Positions 27,122 through 35,963 of a stretch of DNA of 64,000 nt are shown here, piece after piece; position 1 is the first letter of the stretch, and each line of letters opens with the position of its first letter. The notes below the pieces were generated by a model, which saw only the letters and a program-made list of their open reading frames with translations, was not told the DNA's origin and searched no databases. The stretch is from Paenibacillus_I sp035510375 (GTDB lineage: Bacteria > Bacillota > Bacilli > Paenibacillales > Paenibacillaceae). Both the position numbers and the translations under genes were made by a program. The stretch lies in NCBI RefSeq assembly GCF_035510375.1, contig NZ_DATKHG010000072.1; one strand, written 5' to 3'.

Positions 27122-27487
27122 ATGTCCGACATCTTTCCGCAAATTTACGAGAAGCTTCGCCATGTGCTGCAAGCGCACGACCGGACATTTATCAACTCCG
27201 TCGATTCCGGCCAGGAGTATGCGCTCGTGGTGCCGCATGACGGCAAAACGCTGCCGGAGCATTTTTTCGCGTCGGCCGTCATCCGCAAGCAATACGTCAG
27301 CTTCTACCTGATGCCCGTATATATTTATCCGGAGCTGCTGGACGGCATATCGCCGGAGCTGAAGAAACGGATGCAGGGCAAGTCCTGCTTCAACTTCAAA
27401 AAGCCGGACGCCGCGCTTTTCTCGGAGCTCGAGGCTTTGACGGCCGCTTCGGTCGAGAAGTACAGACAAGAAGGCCGAATCGCGTAA
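27122..27487 (+). CDS. Small DUF1801-like protein
   Basis: 121-residue cytoplasmic protein. The pattern KQYVSFYLMPVYIYPELL followed by GKSCFNFKK recalls the DUF1801/YdhG-like fold (strands holding a hydrophobic pocket), but the match is by eye and no activity is assigned. It stands alone between the truncated surface-protein gene and the GGDEF-EAL gene, 53 bases from the latter. Confidence 0.6.
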   Translation: MSDIFPQIYEKLRHVLQAHDRTFINSVDSGQEYALVVPHDGKTLPEHFFASAVIRKQYVSFYLMPVYIYPELLDGISPELKKRMQGKSCFNFKKPDAALFSELEALTAASVEKYRQEGRIA

Positions 27488-27540
27488 GATCGGCGGAACA
27501 GACCAGACCGTTATGACATTGTGGCAGGGTAGGTAAACAT

Positions 27541-28917
27541 ATGGAGCTCATTTACGGACAGTACGGTATCCTGACGGTCATTCTTTCCCTTCTGGCCTCA
27601 GTCGTTGCGGTCATCGCCTTCTATGCGGCTTTTCTCGTCAACGCCAAGGAGAAAATGTCGTCCAGCGACGCGCTCACCGGACTGCCGAACCGTCACCGGC
27701 TGGGCAAGCATTTCGAGGAAACGTTCGCCGGTTACAAGGAAGGCTATTTGATGATCATCGACTTTGACCGGTTCAAGGCGATCAACGACACGCTCGGACA
27801 CGATATAGGGGACTTGTTTATCCGGCAGGCAGCCCGCCGGCTGACCGAGACGACCGGGGCCGGGCAGGAAGTGTTCCGGTTCGGGGGAGACGAATTTTTG
27901 ATCGTGGCGGAGGGCGGACGCGCCGATGCGGAAGCATTGGCGGCGGCGCTGCTCAGCTCGTTAAAGCGGCCTTTTCAACTGTTGGATTCGGAATTCATTA
28001 TGACCGCCAGCATCGGCATCAGCCTGCTGCCCCAGCACGGCACCGACCGGATCTCGCTGCTCAAAGCGGCCGATATCGCCATGTACGCTTCGAAGTCCGC
28101 CGGTCGGAACCGCTACACCGTCTACGACGAGGAAACAAGGCTCGCCATTAACCGCCGGCACGAGCTGGAGGGCGGGCTTCGCAAGGCGATGCAGCTGAAC
28201 GAGCTCTCGATTCATTACCAGCCCAAATGGGACGCCGCGGCGGGCCGCTTGACAGGCCTTGAAGCGCTGCTCCGCTGGAACCACGGCAAGCTCGGTCCGG
28301 TTTCTCCTACGGAATTCATTCCGATTTCGGAAGAGAACGGCATGATCGTGGCCATTACACGCTGGATGATGAACGAGGTTTGCTTGCAGAATCGGGCCTG
28401 GCAGGCCGAAGGCTTGCCCAAGGTCAGCGTTTCGGTCAACATGTCGATCCGTGTGTTTGAAAGCGGGATGCTCGGCACGATGGTGCGCGAGGCGCTTGCA
28501 GAATCGGGCATGGACCCGTCCGATCTCGAGCTTGAGATCACCGAATCGATCGCCATGCGCGATATCGAGGGAACGATCCGCCAGCTTGAGGAAGTGAAAG
28601 CGCTCGGGGTTCGCGTCTCAATGGATGACTTCGGCACCGGCTATTCCTCGCTCGGCAATCTCGACCGGATTCCGATCGACACGCTGAAAATCGACCAGCT
28701 GTTCATCCAGCAGAGCGAGGTGCCGTCGAAGCAGGCGATTATCAGTACGATCATCGCGATGGCCCGCCATCTCCAGCTTGACGTCGTGGCCGAAGGGGTC
28801 GAGACGGAAGAGCAAATCCGGTTTCTGCAGTCGCGCGGTTGCCGCGTCATGCAAGGCTACTTCTACGGCAAGCCTATGCATGCGGGCGCGCTGCGCGAGT
28901 GGATGCTTGCCGTTTGA
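27541..28917 (+). CDS. Membrane GGDEF-EAL cyclic-di-GMP enzyme
   Basis: 458 residues with one N-terminal membrane helix (about 8-30), then a GGDEF domain with an intact active site (RFGGDEF near residue 120) and a C-terminal EAL domain with GLEALLRWN, DDFGTGYSSL and EGVETEEQ. Both catalytic centres look complete, so it could make or break c-di-GMP; the net direction cannot be read from sequence. No PAS or GAF sensor is present, so input would have to come through the short membrane anchor. It fits the c-di-GMP riboswitch and PilZ gene elsewhere in the window. Confidence 0.92.
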   Translation: MELIYGQYGILTVILSLLASVVAVIAFYAAFLVNAKEKMSSSDALTGLPNRHRLGKHFEETFAGYKEGYLMIIDFDRFKAINDTLGHDIGDLFIRQAARRLTETTGAGQEVFRFGGDEFLIVAEGGRADAEALAAALLSSLKRPFQLLDSEFIMTASIGISLLPQHGTDRISLLKAADIAMYASKSAGRNRYTVYDEETRLAINRRHELEGGLRKAMQLNELSIHYQPKWDAAAGRLTGLEALLRWNHGKLGPVSPTEFIPISEENGMIVAITRWMMNEVCLQNRAWQAEGLPKVSVSVNMSIRVFESGMLGTMVREALAESGMDPSDLELEITESIAMRDIEGTIRQLEEVKALGVRVSMDDFGTGYSSLGNLDRIPIDTLKIDQLFIQQSEVPSKQAIISTIIAMARHLQLDVVAEGVETEEQIRFLQSRGCRVMQGYFYGKPMHAGALREWMLAV

Positions 28918-28922
28918 CGTTC

Positions 28923-28976
28923 AAAGCCGCAGAGTTCGTCGGGACCCATGATCGCTGACGACTCTGCGGCCTTTTG
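28923..28976 (+). terminator. Terminator after the GGDEF-EAL gene
   Basis: Long stem AAAGCCGCAGAGT.CGTC/GACGACTCTGCGGCCTTT, followed by a short T-run. Convergent with the anti-sigma gene. Confidence 0.7.
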
Positions 28977-29005
28977 CCGCTAACATTCAGTTCCTTCCCT
29001 TCGGG

Positions 29006-30244
29006 TCAATCCCTGCCGTCCTTCAACAGCCCGGCGGCCTTCTCTTTCCACCTCTCGACATAGCCAGAGCCGGTCGCCCATTGGGCCATAACAACCTGTT
29101 CGCCGGCTTTCAGCGGAACCTCCGCCACATGCCCGTTGAACTCGCCGTTGTCCGCCCCCTGCAGCATAAGGCTGCGGTCGGTTACGATGGCGGCCAGATT
29201 CCCGTTCGGCGATGTAAACGCATCCCTTGCGGCGGGCTCCACACTGCGGATTTCATCCCAACCGATCGTCAGCGCGTCCTGCGCCTGCGACCCGTAGACG
29301 TCCCGATTCAGCTTGTACGGCAGCTCCGCCAGCTTGACCGGCCCGTCGCCGGATGCGCGGTAAGCCACCCATTCTCCCGGGCTGCGGGCGATCGTCCAAT
29401 TGTGGATCAAGCCCTTGCTCTTGCCCTCCCGCGGCGTCTCTTCCGACGACACCGCTCCAAGCCGACCCTCCTCCGTCACGACGGCGGCGGCGTGAGGCTC
29501 CGCGTTGCCGGCGAGCAAGGACAATGCACGCGGCTCACCGAGCTGGAGGATGTCCATCACCCACATCGATTCCTTCCCGGCCGATTGCCGCGCAATCGCC
29601 ACATACCGGTTCCCCGCGAACACGACTTTCTCTTTCACGTCATCATATCGGGTCGTATCCCGATCATTCTTGAGCAGCGGGGCTGCCTGCCTGTCGGCGA
29701 GCGATGTATTATAAGCCGTTATCGTGCGATAAGAACCGCCGCTGTCGTCGGACGCCGCCGTGACAATCCTCCAGAAATCGGTCTTGTAAGGCATCAGGAT
29801 GCCTGCGCCCTCGGCCCGAACAACCGGTTCACCGCCTTCGGTCGTCACGAGCACCGTCCGGTACATGCTCTCGTACGGATCGCCGCCGTCGTCGTCGGTT
29901 CGCAGGGCGATCAGCAGCGCAGACCGGTTGCCCGCAGCGCCCTCCCCGGGCGAGGCGATGCGAACCTCGAATTCGGCCGCATTGCCGTCAGCCGCTTCCG
30001 GACGCTCATTAACCGCGCGCTGCCCGGTCTGCAGCTGCACAAGCATGACCAGAATCGCCGTCAGCACAAGCATGCCCGCTCCCGCACCGCCCAGCCGGAA
30101 CATCCGCCCGCCGCGGCCGGCCGGTTTCTCGTCCAGCCGTTCTTCTATGCGTCTTCGGAGCCGCTCGTTGAAGCCGCTGCGGATAAGCGGATCGCCCGAC
30201 AGATCGCGCTTCAGCTTTTTATCCCTCGAGTCCATCGCCGTCAT
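29006..30244 (-). CDS. Probable membrane anti-sigma factor partner
   Basis: 412 residues: about 50 cytoplasmic residues, one membrane helix (about 52-72), then a long extracellular region of strands that might form a propeller-like or sensor domain. It overlaps the ECF sigma gene by 26 bases, the usual sign of a sigma/anti-sigma pair. The N-terminal part shows no zinc-binding HxxxCxxC motif, so it is not a ZAS-type anti-sigma. The role is inferred from position and topology. The extracellular domain is large for this class and may sense an envelope signal. Confidence 0.65.
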   Translation of the reverse strand: MTAMDSRDKKLKRDLSGDPLIRSGFNERLRRRIEERLDEKPAGRGGRMFRLGGAGAGMLVLTAILVMLVQLQTGQRAVNERPEAADGNAAEFEVRIASPGEGAAGNRSALLIALRTDDDGGDPYESMYRTVLVTTEGGEPVVRAEGAGILMPYKTDFWRIVTAASDDSGGSYRTITAYNTSLADRQAAPLLKNDRDTTRYDDVKEKVVFAGNRYVAIARQSAGKESMWVMDILQLGEPRALSLLAGNAEPHAAAVVTEEGRLGAVSSEETPREGKSKGLIHNWTIARSPGEWVAYRASGDGPVKLAELPYKLNRDVYGSQAQDALTIGWDEIRSVEPAARDAFTSPNGNLAAIVTDRSLMLQGADNGEFNGHVAEVPLKAGEQVVMAQWATGSGYVERWKEKAAGLLKDGRD

Positions 30245-30782
30245 CCCCCCTTATCTCCGCCAGTTTCTTCCGTGCGTGGAAAAGTCTCGATTTAACGGTG
30301 CCTTCGCTGACGCCCAGCAGTTCGGCCATCTCTTTCATGGACAACTGATGGTGGGCGAACAGGATGACCGCTTCCCTGTATTTATGAGGCAGCTTCAAAA
30401 CTTGCTTCCACATGTCGTTCACCGCCATCGTCTCAATGACCTCGCCCTCCGCGGAACGGCCCGTCGCCTGCTCCTTGAAAACGTCGACCAGCGTCACCTT
30501 GCGCAGAAAGGCCGACTTGCGGTAATCGAGCACCATATTGCGGGTAATGGCGAGCAGCCATGTCTTGATGGAAGATTCGCAGCGAAACGTATGAAGATTA
30601 CGGTAAGCTTTGATGAAAACCTCTTGCGTGATATCGTCGGCCTGGTCCCACTTGCGCGTCATGCTGAAGGCGAAATTCCACACGTCCTTCCCGTAGGTTG
30701 ACATCAAATCGTTCCAAACCGCTCTGCGGTCCGTATCGTCGCTCATATATTTCAAATACTCGAACCGGGATTCGGAGTGCAA
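30219..30782 (-). CDS. ECF-type RNA polymerase sigma factor
   Basis: Extracytoplasmic-function sigma-70 factor, about 187 residues. Region 2 (FAFSMTRKWDQADDITQEVFIKAY...TWLLAITRN) and region 4 (LPHKYREAVILF, MAELLGVSEGTVKSRLFHARKKL) are both complete. The start is uncertain: TTG 30782 has AGAGGTGG five bases upstream, while GTG 30791 and ATG 30746 are in-frame alternatives. An ECF-like promoter lies immediately upstream, suggesting self-activation. The overlapping downstream membrane protein is the likely anti-sigma factor. Confidence 0.9.
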   Translation of the reverse strand: MHSESRFEYLKYMSDDTDRRAVWNDLMSTYGKDVWNFAFSMTRKWDQADDITQEVFIKAYRNLHTFRCESSIKTWLLAITRNMVLDYRKSAFLRKVTLVDVFKEQATGRSAEGEVIETMAVNDMWKQVLKLPHKYREAVILFAHHQLSMKEMAELLGVSEGTVKSRLFHARKKLAEIRGDDGDGLEG

Positions 30783-30804
30783 GATGGCCACCTCTAATTC
30801 ATTG

Positions 30805-30830
30805 GACGACAGGCGTCCGATTTGGGTTCA
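30805..30830 (-). promoter_or_regulatory. Candidate autoregulatory ECF promoter
   Basis: Minus strand TGAACC (30825-30830), exactly 16 bases, then CGTC (30805-30808). The spacing and the AAC/CGTC cores match ECF promoters of the SigM/SigW kind. The start would fall near 30797, just before the sigma gene's ribosome-binding site. Confidence 0.55.
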
Positions 30831-30939
30831 ATCATGCCGTCTCGGAACCCTCATCTAATTATCCGCGAAGCGGCTGTTAAATTCCATAAAGAAATCATAA
30901 AAAAATACAGCCTTCTCCGCGACCGTCTTCCAAACTCCG

Positions 30940-31374
30940 TTACTTCACAACCAGCACCGGTATTTTCGCATGCTGCACGACATGCTGGCTCACGCTGCCC
31001 AGAACGAACTCCCGCAGCTTGCCGAGCCCTCTGCTGCCGAGCACGATCAGATCGCAGCCTCGCTCCTCGGCCAGCTCAAGCACCATTTTCGCCGGCGTTC
31101 CGATGTGCATCTCGGCCGCGGCCCGCACGACCGCCGACGTCTTCCGCTCCGCATCCGCCACAATCGCCTCGGCTCTCTCAACCGCCAGCGTCTCCATCGC
31201 CGCCGTCGGCGCGAACAGCATGTCACCCGTCATGACAGGCGCCAGATTCAGAATATGAACCACCGTCAGCTTCGTTCCCCCGCCGCAAGCCTCCACCAGC
31301 CCGACGGCTTTCTCGAGCGCTTTCACTGCCTGCTTCGACCCGTCGTACGCGACCAGGATATGCCGAAAAAGCAT
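30940..31374 (-). CDS. Universal stress protein (UspA family)
   Basis: 144-residue cytoplasmic single-domain Usp. It starts with HILVAYDGSKQAVKALEKA and ends with the ATP-binding signature GSRGLGKLREFVLGSVSQHVV, with VLVVK as last strand, so it is probably an ATP-binding dimer. Its physiological role is not specified by the sequence. Monocistronic by position. Confidence 0.9.
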   Translation of the reverse strand: MLFRHILVAYDGSKQAVKALEKAVGLVEACGGGTKLTVVHILNLAPVMTGDMLFAPTAAMETLAVERAEAIVADAERKTSAVVRAAAEMHIGTPAKMVLELAEERGCDLIVLGSRGLGKLREFVLGSVSQHVVQHAKIPVLVVK

Positions 31375-31501
31375 GACAATCCCCCCATTATCGTTCTCTC
31401 TCTATTATAAATCGCCATCGCGGAAAGGTGTGTGCCTTTTCGCTCATCCCGAACGACTTCGATAGAAGCTCTCCCACCGCTCTTGCCGTTGACAACGAAA
31501 G

Positions 31502-31535
31502 AACCGCCCGCAAAGCCGCGGACGGTTGTTTCTTT
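31502..31535 (-). terminator. Terminator of the small gene at 31545
   Basis: AACCGCCCGC/GCGGACGGTT stem (one mismatch), followed on the minus strand by TTCTTTC. Confidence 0.55.
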
Positions 31536-31544
31536 GTTCGTTTC

Positions 31545-31706
31545 TTATCGTGAAATGTTCGGGCTGTCGGCATTGGAACCGCGTTTGTCCTCCCAGTTCT
31601 CCGCTTGCGGCTCGATGTCCTGGCCTTTCCTGATCTTGCGCTCCTGCTCTTCCGAGTTGTTCTCCCGGTCCTGCTTGCGCACATCCTTGCCGTCGAGATT
31701 CGCCAT
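31545..31706 (-). CDS. Small hydrophilic protein
   Basis: 53 residues starting MANLDGKDVRKQDRENN. GGAGG precedes ATG 31706 by a normal distance; the frame stays open a little further upstream, but without a comparable site. It is extremely charged (Lys, Arg, Glu, Asp, Asn) with no hydrophobic core, so probably unstructured, as many small Bacillales stress or spore proteins are. I do not recognise the family. Confidence 0.6.
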   Translation of the reverse strand: MANLDGKDVRKQDRENNSEEQERKIRKGQDIEPQAENWEDKRGSNADSPNISR

Positions 31707-31773
31707 GGTGATCGCCTCCTTCGTCGCGGCCATACTTGTACTTACCCCGCCGCGGCGCGGCTATAACGACCCG

Positions 31774-32652
31774 CTATCCCTTGTACCGCATGACCGGCCA
31801 ACCGCGGATCCCGGGCTTCACCGCGAAAATCCCGCCCGCCAGCGGCTGCTTGTCCGCCTCCTCTTCGGTGAGGCCCGCCCGCGCCGTCGTAATGTAAAGC
31901 TCGTCCAGCTCCTCGCCGCCGAACGTACAGGAGGTGACGTTCGCAACCGGCAAACGGACGATAGCCAACTTCTCTCCGGTAGACGGATTCCAACGGGACA
32001 CCTGCCAGCCTCCCCAGTGGGCCACCCACAGCATGCCTTCCCTGTCGATCGTCATGCCGTCCGGACCGCCCTCTCCTTCCGGGATAGAGACGACCGTCCG
32101 CCGGTTCGAGATTTCACCCGTCAGGCCGTTGTAGTCGAACGCGCTGACGACCCGGGTCGGCGTGTCGATATAATACAGAGTGTTGCCGTCCGCATTCCAG
32201 GCCAGCCCGTTCGAGCAGACAACGCCCGACAACCGCTTCGTGACAAGGCCTTCCGGATCAAGCGTGAACAAGGCGGCGAGCTGCTCGTTGCCGACGTTGA
32301 TCGAGCCGGCCCAGAATCTGCCTTGCGGGTCGCATTTGCCGTCGTTCATGCGCATCGGACGGTCCGAATCGTCCCACTTGCGCGCGATAAGCGCCGGGTT
32401 GATCGACGCTTCCCAATCAAACCGGTAGAAACCGTCTTCCAATGCCAGAATCCACGAGCCGTCCTCGGCCGGAACGGCCGCTCCCGCTTTCAGCGGCAGC
32501 TCATAGAGCCGCCGGCCTCCGTCCGACGGCCGGTAACGGTGAAGATGACAGCCCTCGATATCGATCCAAATCAGCTCGCCGAGCCGTTCATCCCATACCG
32601 GCCCTTCCGCCAATTCGGCTTTTGCGTCAATGACGCAGGATGCTTCGAACAT
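31774..32652 (-). CDS. SMP-30/gluconolactonase-like protein
   Basis: Six-bladed beta-propeller of the SMP-30/LRE family, 292 residues from ATG 32652 (GGGGAGGAA upstream). Metal-ligand regions are recognisable: AELAEGPVWD (Glu), MRMNDGKCDPQGRFWAG (Asn/Asp), VCSNGLAWN and GGPDGMTIDREG. Members hydrolyse sugar lactones such as gluconolactone; the substrate here is unknown. It stands alone, with no sugar-catabolic neighbours. Confidence 0.88.
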   Translation of the reverse strand: MFEASCVIDAKAELAEGPVWDERLGELIWIDIEGCHLHRYRPSDGGRRLYELPLKAGAAVPAEDGSWILALEDGFYRFDWEASINPALIARKWDDSDRPMRMNDGKCDPQGRFWAGSINVGNEQLAALFTLDPEGLVTKRLSGVVCSNGLAWNADGNTLYYIDTPTRVVSAFDYNGLTGEISNRRTVVSIPEGEGGPDGMTIDREGMLWVAHWGGWQVSRWNPSTGEKLAIVRLPVANVTSCTFGGEELDELYITTARAGLTEEEADKQPLAGGIFAVKPGIRGWPVMRYKG

Positions 32653-32758
32653 TTCCAAATCATTTCCTCCCCACTGTCGCATGCTAGCGATAAACTTCCG
32701 CGCCGACTGTCGGCGGACCCGACTACCCCCATCGCAAGCCTATATGTTCTTTAACCGC

Positions 32759-32792
32759 AAAAAACCGGCTGCACTCCCCGCCCGCCGGCTTT
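32759..32792 (-). terminator. Terminator of the chemoreceptor at 32847
   Basis: AAAGCCGGC/GCCGGTTTT stem on the minus strand followed by TTTTTTG. A second GC-rich hairpin (ACCGCCC/GGGCGGT) lies between it and the gene. Confidence 0.7.
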
Positions 32793-32846
32793 CGGGAAAA
32801 GACCGCCCTGGGTCATCGGACCTGCCGGGCGGTGCGGCCATTTCGC

Positions 32847-34595
32847 TCAAACCTTGAACTTCCCGATCATCGTCTGCAGCTCCTCCGAGAGGACGTTCAA
32901 CGCGTCCATGCCGGCCATCATCTCCTGAACGCCGGCATGCTGCTCCTCGGTATGCGCGTACACGTTGCGCGAGCCGGCCGCCGTCTGCTGCGCGACCCGG
33001 TCGATGGAGCGGATCGCATTCACGGCGGAGTCCGATTGCTCCGCCAGCCGGCCGGCTTGCTCGGACACCCGTCCGATCTGCTCCGCAACTTCCACAACCG
33101 CTTTCCGAATGCGGGAGAACGCCTCGCCCGCCTGGTTGACCTTCAACAGGCCGTCGGCCACTTCGTTCGAACCGGCCCGCGCCGCCTCCACGACCAGGTC
33201 CGTTTCGGCGCGGACGCTTTCGACCAGCTGCGACACTTCCTCCGCCGCCCGGCCCGTCTGGAACGACAGCTTGCGCACCTCCTCGGCCACCACCGCGAAC
33301 CCTCTGCCCGCCTCCCCGGCTCTCGAAGCCTCAATCGATGCGTTAAGCGCCAGCATCTGCGTTTGCCGCGAAATATTGCCGATCAAGGCGGCAGTCTCGA
33401 CGATCTGCCCGGAACGGGCGCCGAGCCGGTGTATGAATTCGCCCAGATCGTTCATTTGCCGCTGTATGGCGTTCATCTGCGCAACGGTCGACGCCACGGT
33501 CCGCTCGCCGGCAACCGTTTCCTGCAGCGCATGCGACGACCGGCGGTCCGCCGTATCCGCCAGCCCGGCGATCTCGCCCACGCCGAACGTCATCTGTTCG
33601 ACGGTCGAAACCCCCAGCTCTACGCTTCGGACCTGCTCCTCCGTACCGACGGATATCTCTCCCATAATGGCGGAAATCTGCTCGGAGGATTGCATGAAAT
33701 GTCCCGAATGGCGGCGCAGCTTCTCCGCCGAAGAAGAGACCCTTCCGGCATGCATGCCCAGATCGCCGATCATACGGTGCCAGTTGGTTTTCATACCGTT
33801 GAAGGCGGAAGCCAATTCGCGAATCTCATCCCGGTTGCGCACCTCGACGGAAGCCACGGTCAAGTCGCCCGCGGCCATTTCGCCCACGGCCCGCACCATC
33901 GTCCTCATCGGTTTGACGATAAGCCTGGACAGGAGGAAACCGATCAAAAGCGCGATGACCAAGACGGCGCCGCTGGTCAAAATCAGGATATTGACGGTAG
34001 CCGCCGCTTCCTTCCGGTGCCGCGTCAGTTCCAGGTCGAGCGCCGCTTTCTCCGTCTCAAGCAGCTGCCGCGCCGCCTGGTTCATCGTGTCGGTCAACGG
34101 TACGGACCACATGAGCGCTTCCGTCTTGGCCAGGTCCGGCCGCTTCTGGTTCACATAATCCGTCACCTTGGCAAGCAGCCGCTTGAACGTTTCGTTGGAA
34201 TCCGCAAGCGAGCGAACCGCCTTTTCTTTCTCGTCGCCCATGCCGGCGCTTGCCATCGCCCCGATCCGCGCGCCAAGCTGACCGTTAACCTCCGCGAGCC
34301 GCTGCTCTTTATCGGCCGACGGCTCTACGAGGTAACCGAACAGCAGGCTGCTTTGAAGCTGCGTATCCGTCGCAATGGCGGACACCCGTTCGATCGTTTC
34401 GGTTTGCCTGTTCAACAAGGACGAATAATTGCGGTCCATCCGCTCGAGAAAAGAATAAGCGATCCCGCCCGTCGCGCCGACCAGCAGCGACACCGCCAAA
34501 AAAGCCGCCGTCAGCTTCCGGCCGAGCGAGAAACGAACCGATAACTTGCCGGTACCCCCTGCCTTGTGTCCCACACGCCCTATTCCTTTCCCCAA
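32847..34595 (-). CDS. Methyl-accepting chemotaxis protein (helical sensor)
   Basis: 582 residues. Basic N-terminus, membrane helix about 28-48, an all-helical extracellular domain (about 50-195, four-helix-bundle type), second membrane helix about 200-222, HAMP, then the signalling domain with tip ISRQTQMLALNASIEASRAGEAG. A Gln-Met variation replaces the usual Thr-Asn-Leu at the tip (QTQML for QTNLL). The C-terminus ends IGKFKV, like the receptor at 11491, without a methylation pentapeptide. Monocistronic with its own terminator. Confidence 0.9.
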   Translation of the reverse strand: MGKGIGRVGHKAGGTGKLSVRFSLGRKLTAAFLAVSLLVGATGGIAYSFLERMDRNYSSLLNRQTETIERVSAIATDTQLQSSLLFGYLVEPSADKEQRLAEVNGQLGARIGAMASAGMGDEKEKAVRSLADSNETFKRLLAKVTDYVNQKRPDLAKTEALMWSVPLTDTMNQAARQLLETEKAALDLELTRHRKEAAATVNILILTSGAVLVIALLIGFLLSRLIVKPMRTMVRAVGEMAAGDLTVASVEVRNRDEIRELASAFNGMKTNWHRMIGDLGMHAGRVSSSAEKLRRHSGHFMQSSEQISAIMGEISVGTEEQVRSVELGVSTVEQMTFGVGEIAGLADTADRRSSHALQETVAGERTVASTVAQMNAIQRQMNDLGEFIHRLGARSGQIVETAALIGNISRQTQMLALNASIEASRAGEAGRGFAVVAEEVRKLSFQTGRAAEEVSQLVESVRAETDLVVEAARAGSNEVADGLLKVNQAGEAFSRIRKAVVEVAEQIGRVSEQAGRLAEQSDSAVNAIRSIDRVAQQTAAGSRNVYAHTEEQHAGVQEMMAGMDALNVLSEELQTMIGKFKV

Positions 34596-34766
34596 ACATG
34601 CAGTTGTACAAGAAAGTATAGCAGGATTCGGAAGAAAATCGATGAAATATCGTGCGGTTTTTCTCGAAAATCGTCATGTCTTTGAACGAACGGCTCCGTC
34701 AGAAGTACGAGCTCGGGCACGGGCGTTCCGCTGTTAGAGGTCAAAAATCTCCGCAAGGAGTTTCAT

Positions 34767-35717
34767 TTGGGCAAGGGCCGTACGTTGAAGGCCGTCAGCG
34801 ACGTCAGCTTCTCGATCCGCCAGGGCGAGACACTCGGCGTGGTGGGCGAATCCGGCTGCGGCAAATCGACCGTGGGCCGCACCCTGCTCCGCCTGTATGA
34901 GCCTACCGCCGGCGAAGCTTACTTCAACGGAACCGACATCTACAAGCTTTCGCCGGGCAAGCTGAAGAATTTGCGGCGAGACATGCAGATGATCTTCCAG
35001 GATCCGTACGCATCGCTCAATCCGCGCATGACCGTGATGGACATCATCGGCGAGGCGCTCGACATCCACAGGCTGGCGGCCGGACGCGCGGCCCGAAAAG
35101 CGCGTGTCGGCGAGCTGCTGCAGCTGGTCGGATTGAACGCTGACCATGCGAACCGCTATCCGCATGAATTTTCCGGCGGACAGCGGCAGCGCATCGGAAT
35201 CGCGCGGGCGCTTGCGGTCAATCCGAAGTTCATGATTTGCGACGAGCCGATCTCCGCGCTGGACGTGTCGATCCAGGCCCAGATCGTCAACCTGCTGAAG
35301 GAGCTCCAACGCGAAATGGGCTTGACCTACCTGTTCATCGCGCACGATCTGTCGATGGTCAAATATATCAGCGACCGCGTAGCCGTCATGTATCTCGGCA
35401 AGCTCGTGGAGCTGGCGGACAGCGACCTCGTGTACACCGGTCCGCTGCATCCGTATACGCGCGCGCTGCTGTCGGCGGTACCGATTCCCGACCCGAACGC
35501 CGAAGCGCGGAAAAAGCGGATCGTCATCAAGGGCGACCTGCCGAGCGCGATCAACCCGCCGAGCGGCTGCCCGTTCCGCACCCGCTGCCCGCTCGCGCGC
35601 GGCATCTGCGCCGAGGAAATGCCGCCGCTCGCCGAGCATCGGCCCGGCCATTTCGCGGCCTGCCACTTCGCGGGCGAGCCGGTGCCCGAGCAGGACGGCG
35701 TCGTGCCGGCCGAATAA
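34767..35717 (+). CDS. OppF/DppF-like ABC ATPase, start displaced
   Basis: ATP-binding subunit of an oligopeptide-type importer. Walker A GESGCGKST, Q-loop FQDPYASLNPR, signature FSGGQRQRIGIARAL, Walker B MICDEP and H-loop AHDLS are intact, as is the C-terminal Cys-containing oligopeptide/dipeptide extension (GCPFRTRCPLARGIC). Natural sequence (LLEVKNLRKEFH) continues upstream of TTG 34767, but no start codon is available in that frame before a TGA at 34683. AAGGAG six bases before the TTG may now serve as start. An alternative is a one-base shift linking it to ATG 34676 (MSLNERLRQKYELG). No permease or binding protein genes are adjacent. Confidence 0.78.
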   Translation: MGKGRTLKAVSDVSFSIRQGETLGVVGESGCGKSTVGRTLLRLYEPTAGEAYFNGTDIYKLSPGKLKNLRRDMQMIFQDPYASLNPRMTVMDIIGEALDIHRLAAGRAARKARVGELLQLVGLNADHANRYPHEFSGGQRQRIGIARALAVNPKFMICDEPISALDVSIQAQIVNLLKELQREMGLTYLFIAHDLSMVKYISDRVAVMYLGKLVELADSDLVYTGPLHPYTRALLSAVPIPDPNAEARKKRIVIKGDLPSAINPPSGCPFRTRCPLARGICAEEMPPLAEHRPGHFAACHFAGEPVPEQDGVVPAE

Positions 35718-35729
35718 AGTTTGCTCGGT

Positions 35730-35774
35730 AAAAGGCTGCTCCGGGGAATTGCTTTCCCTGGAGCGGCCTTTTTT
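35730..35774 (+). terminator. Terminator after the OppF-like gene
   Basis: AAAAGGC.GCTCC..GGAA pairs with TTCC..GGAGC.GCCTTTTTT, a classical intrinsic terminator 13 bases after the stop. Confidence 0.8.
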
Positions 35775-35963
35775 GCGTGTCGGCGAGAGGAGGCATGATC
35801 TTAGGAAGAGTAGAGATCCCAAAAATAAATACTGTCGAAATACGACCGCGAATGTTGTATGATAAAAGCAACAATACATAAATAGGGCTAATACGCAATC
35901 AAAGAGAGGGCGGCGCATCGTTTTGAAAAGCTTTTCAGATAGAAAAGGGAGGCGTACTTGTTC

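Noticed and set aside
34652..34900. Separate small gene before the OppF-like ATPase
   Set aside because: After about 14 residues it is only a shifted frame of the ATPase; kept as evidence for a frameshift instead.
35777..35957. Second c-di-GMP riboswitch before the chemoreceptor at 35964
   Set aside because: The conserved GGGACGCAAAG core and closing helices are missing.
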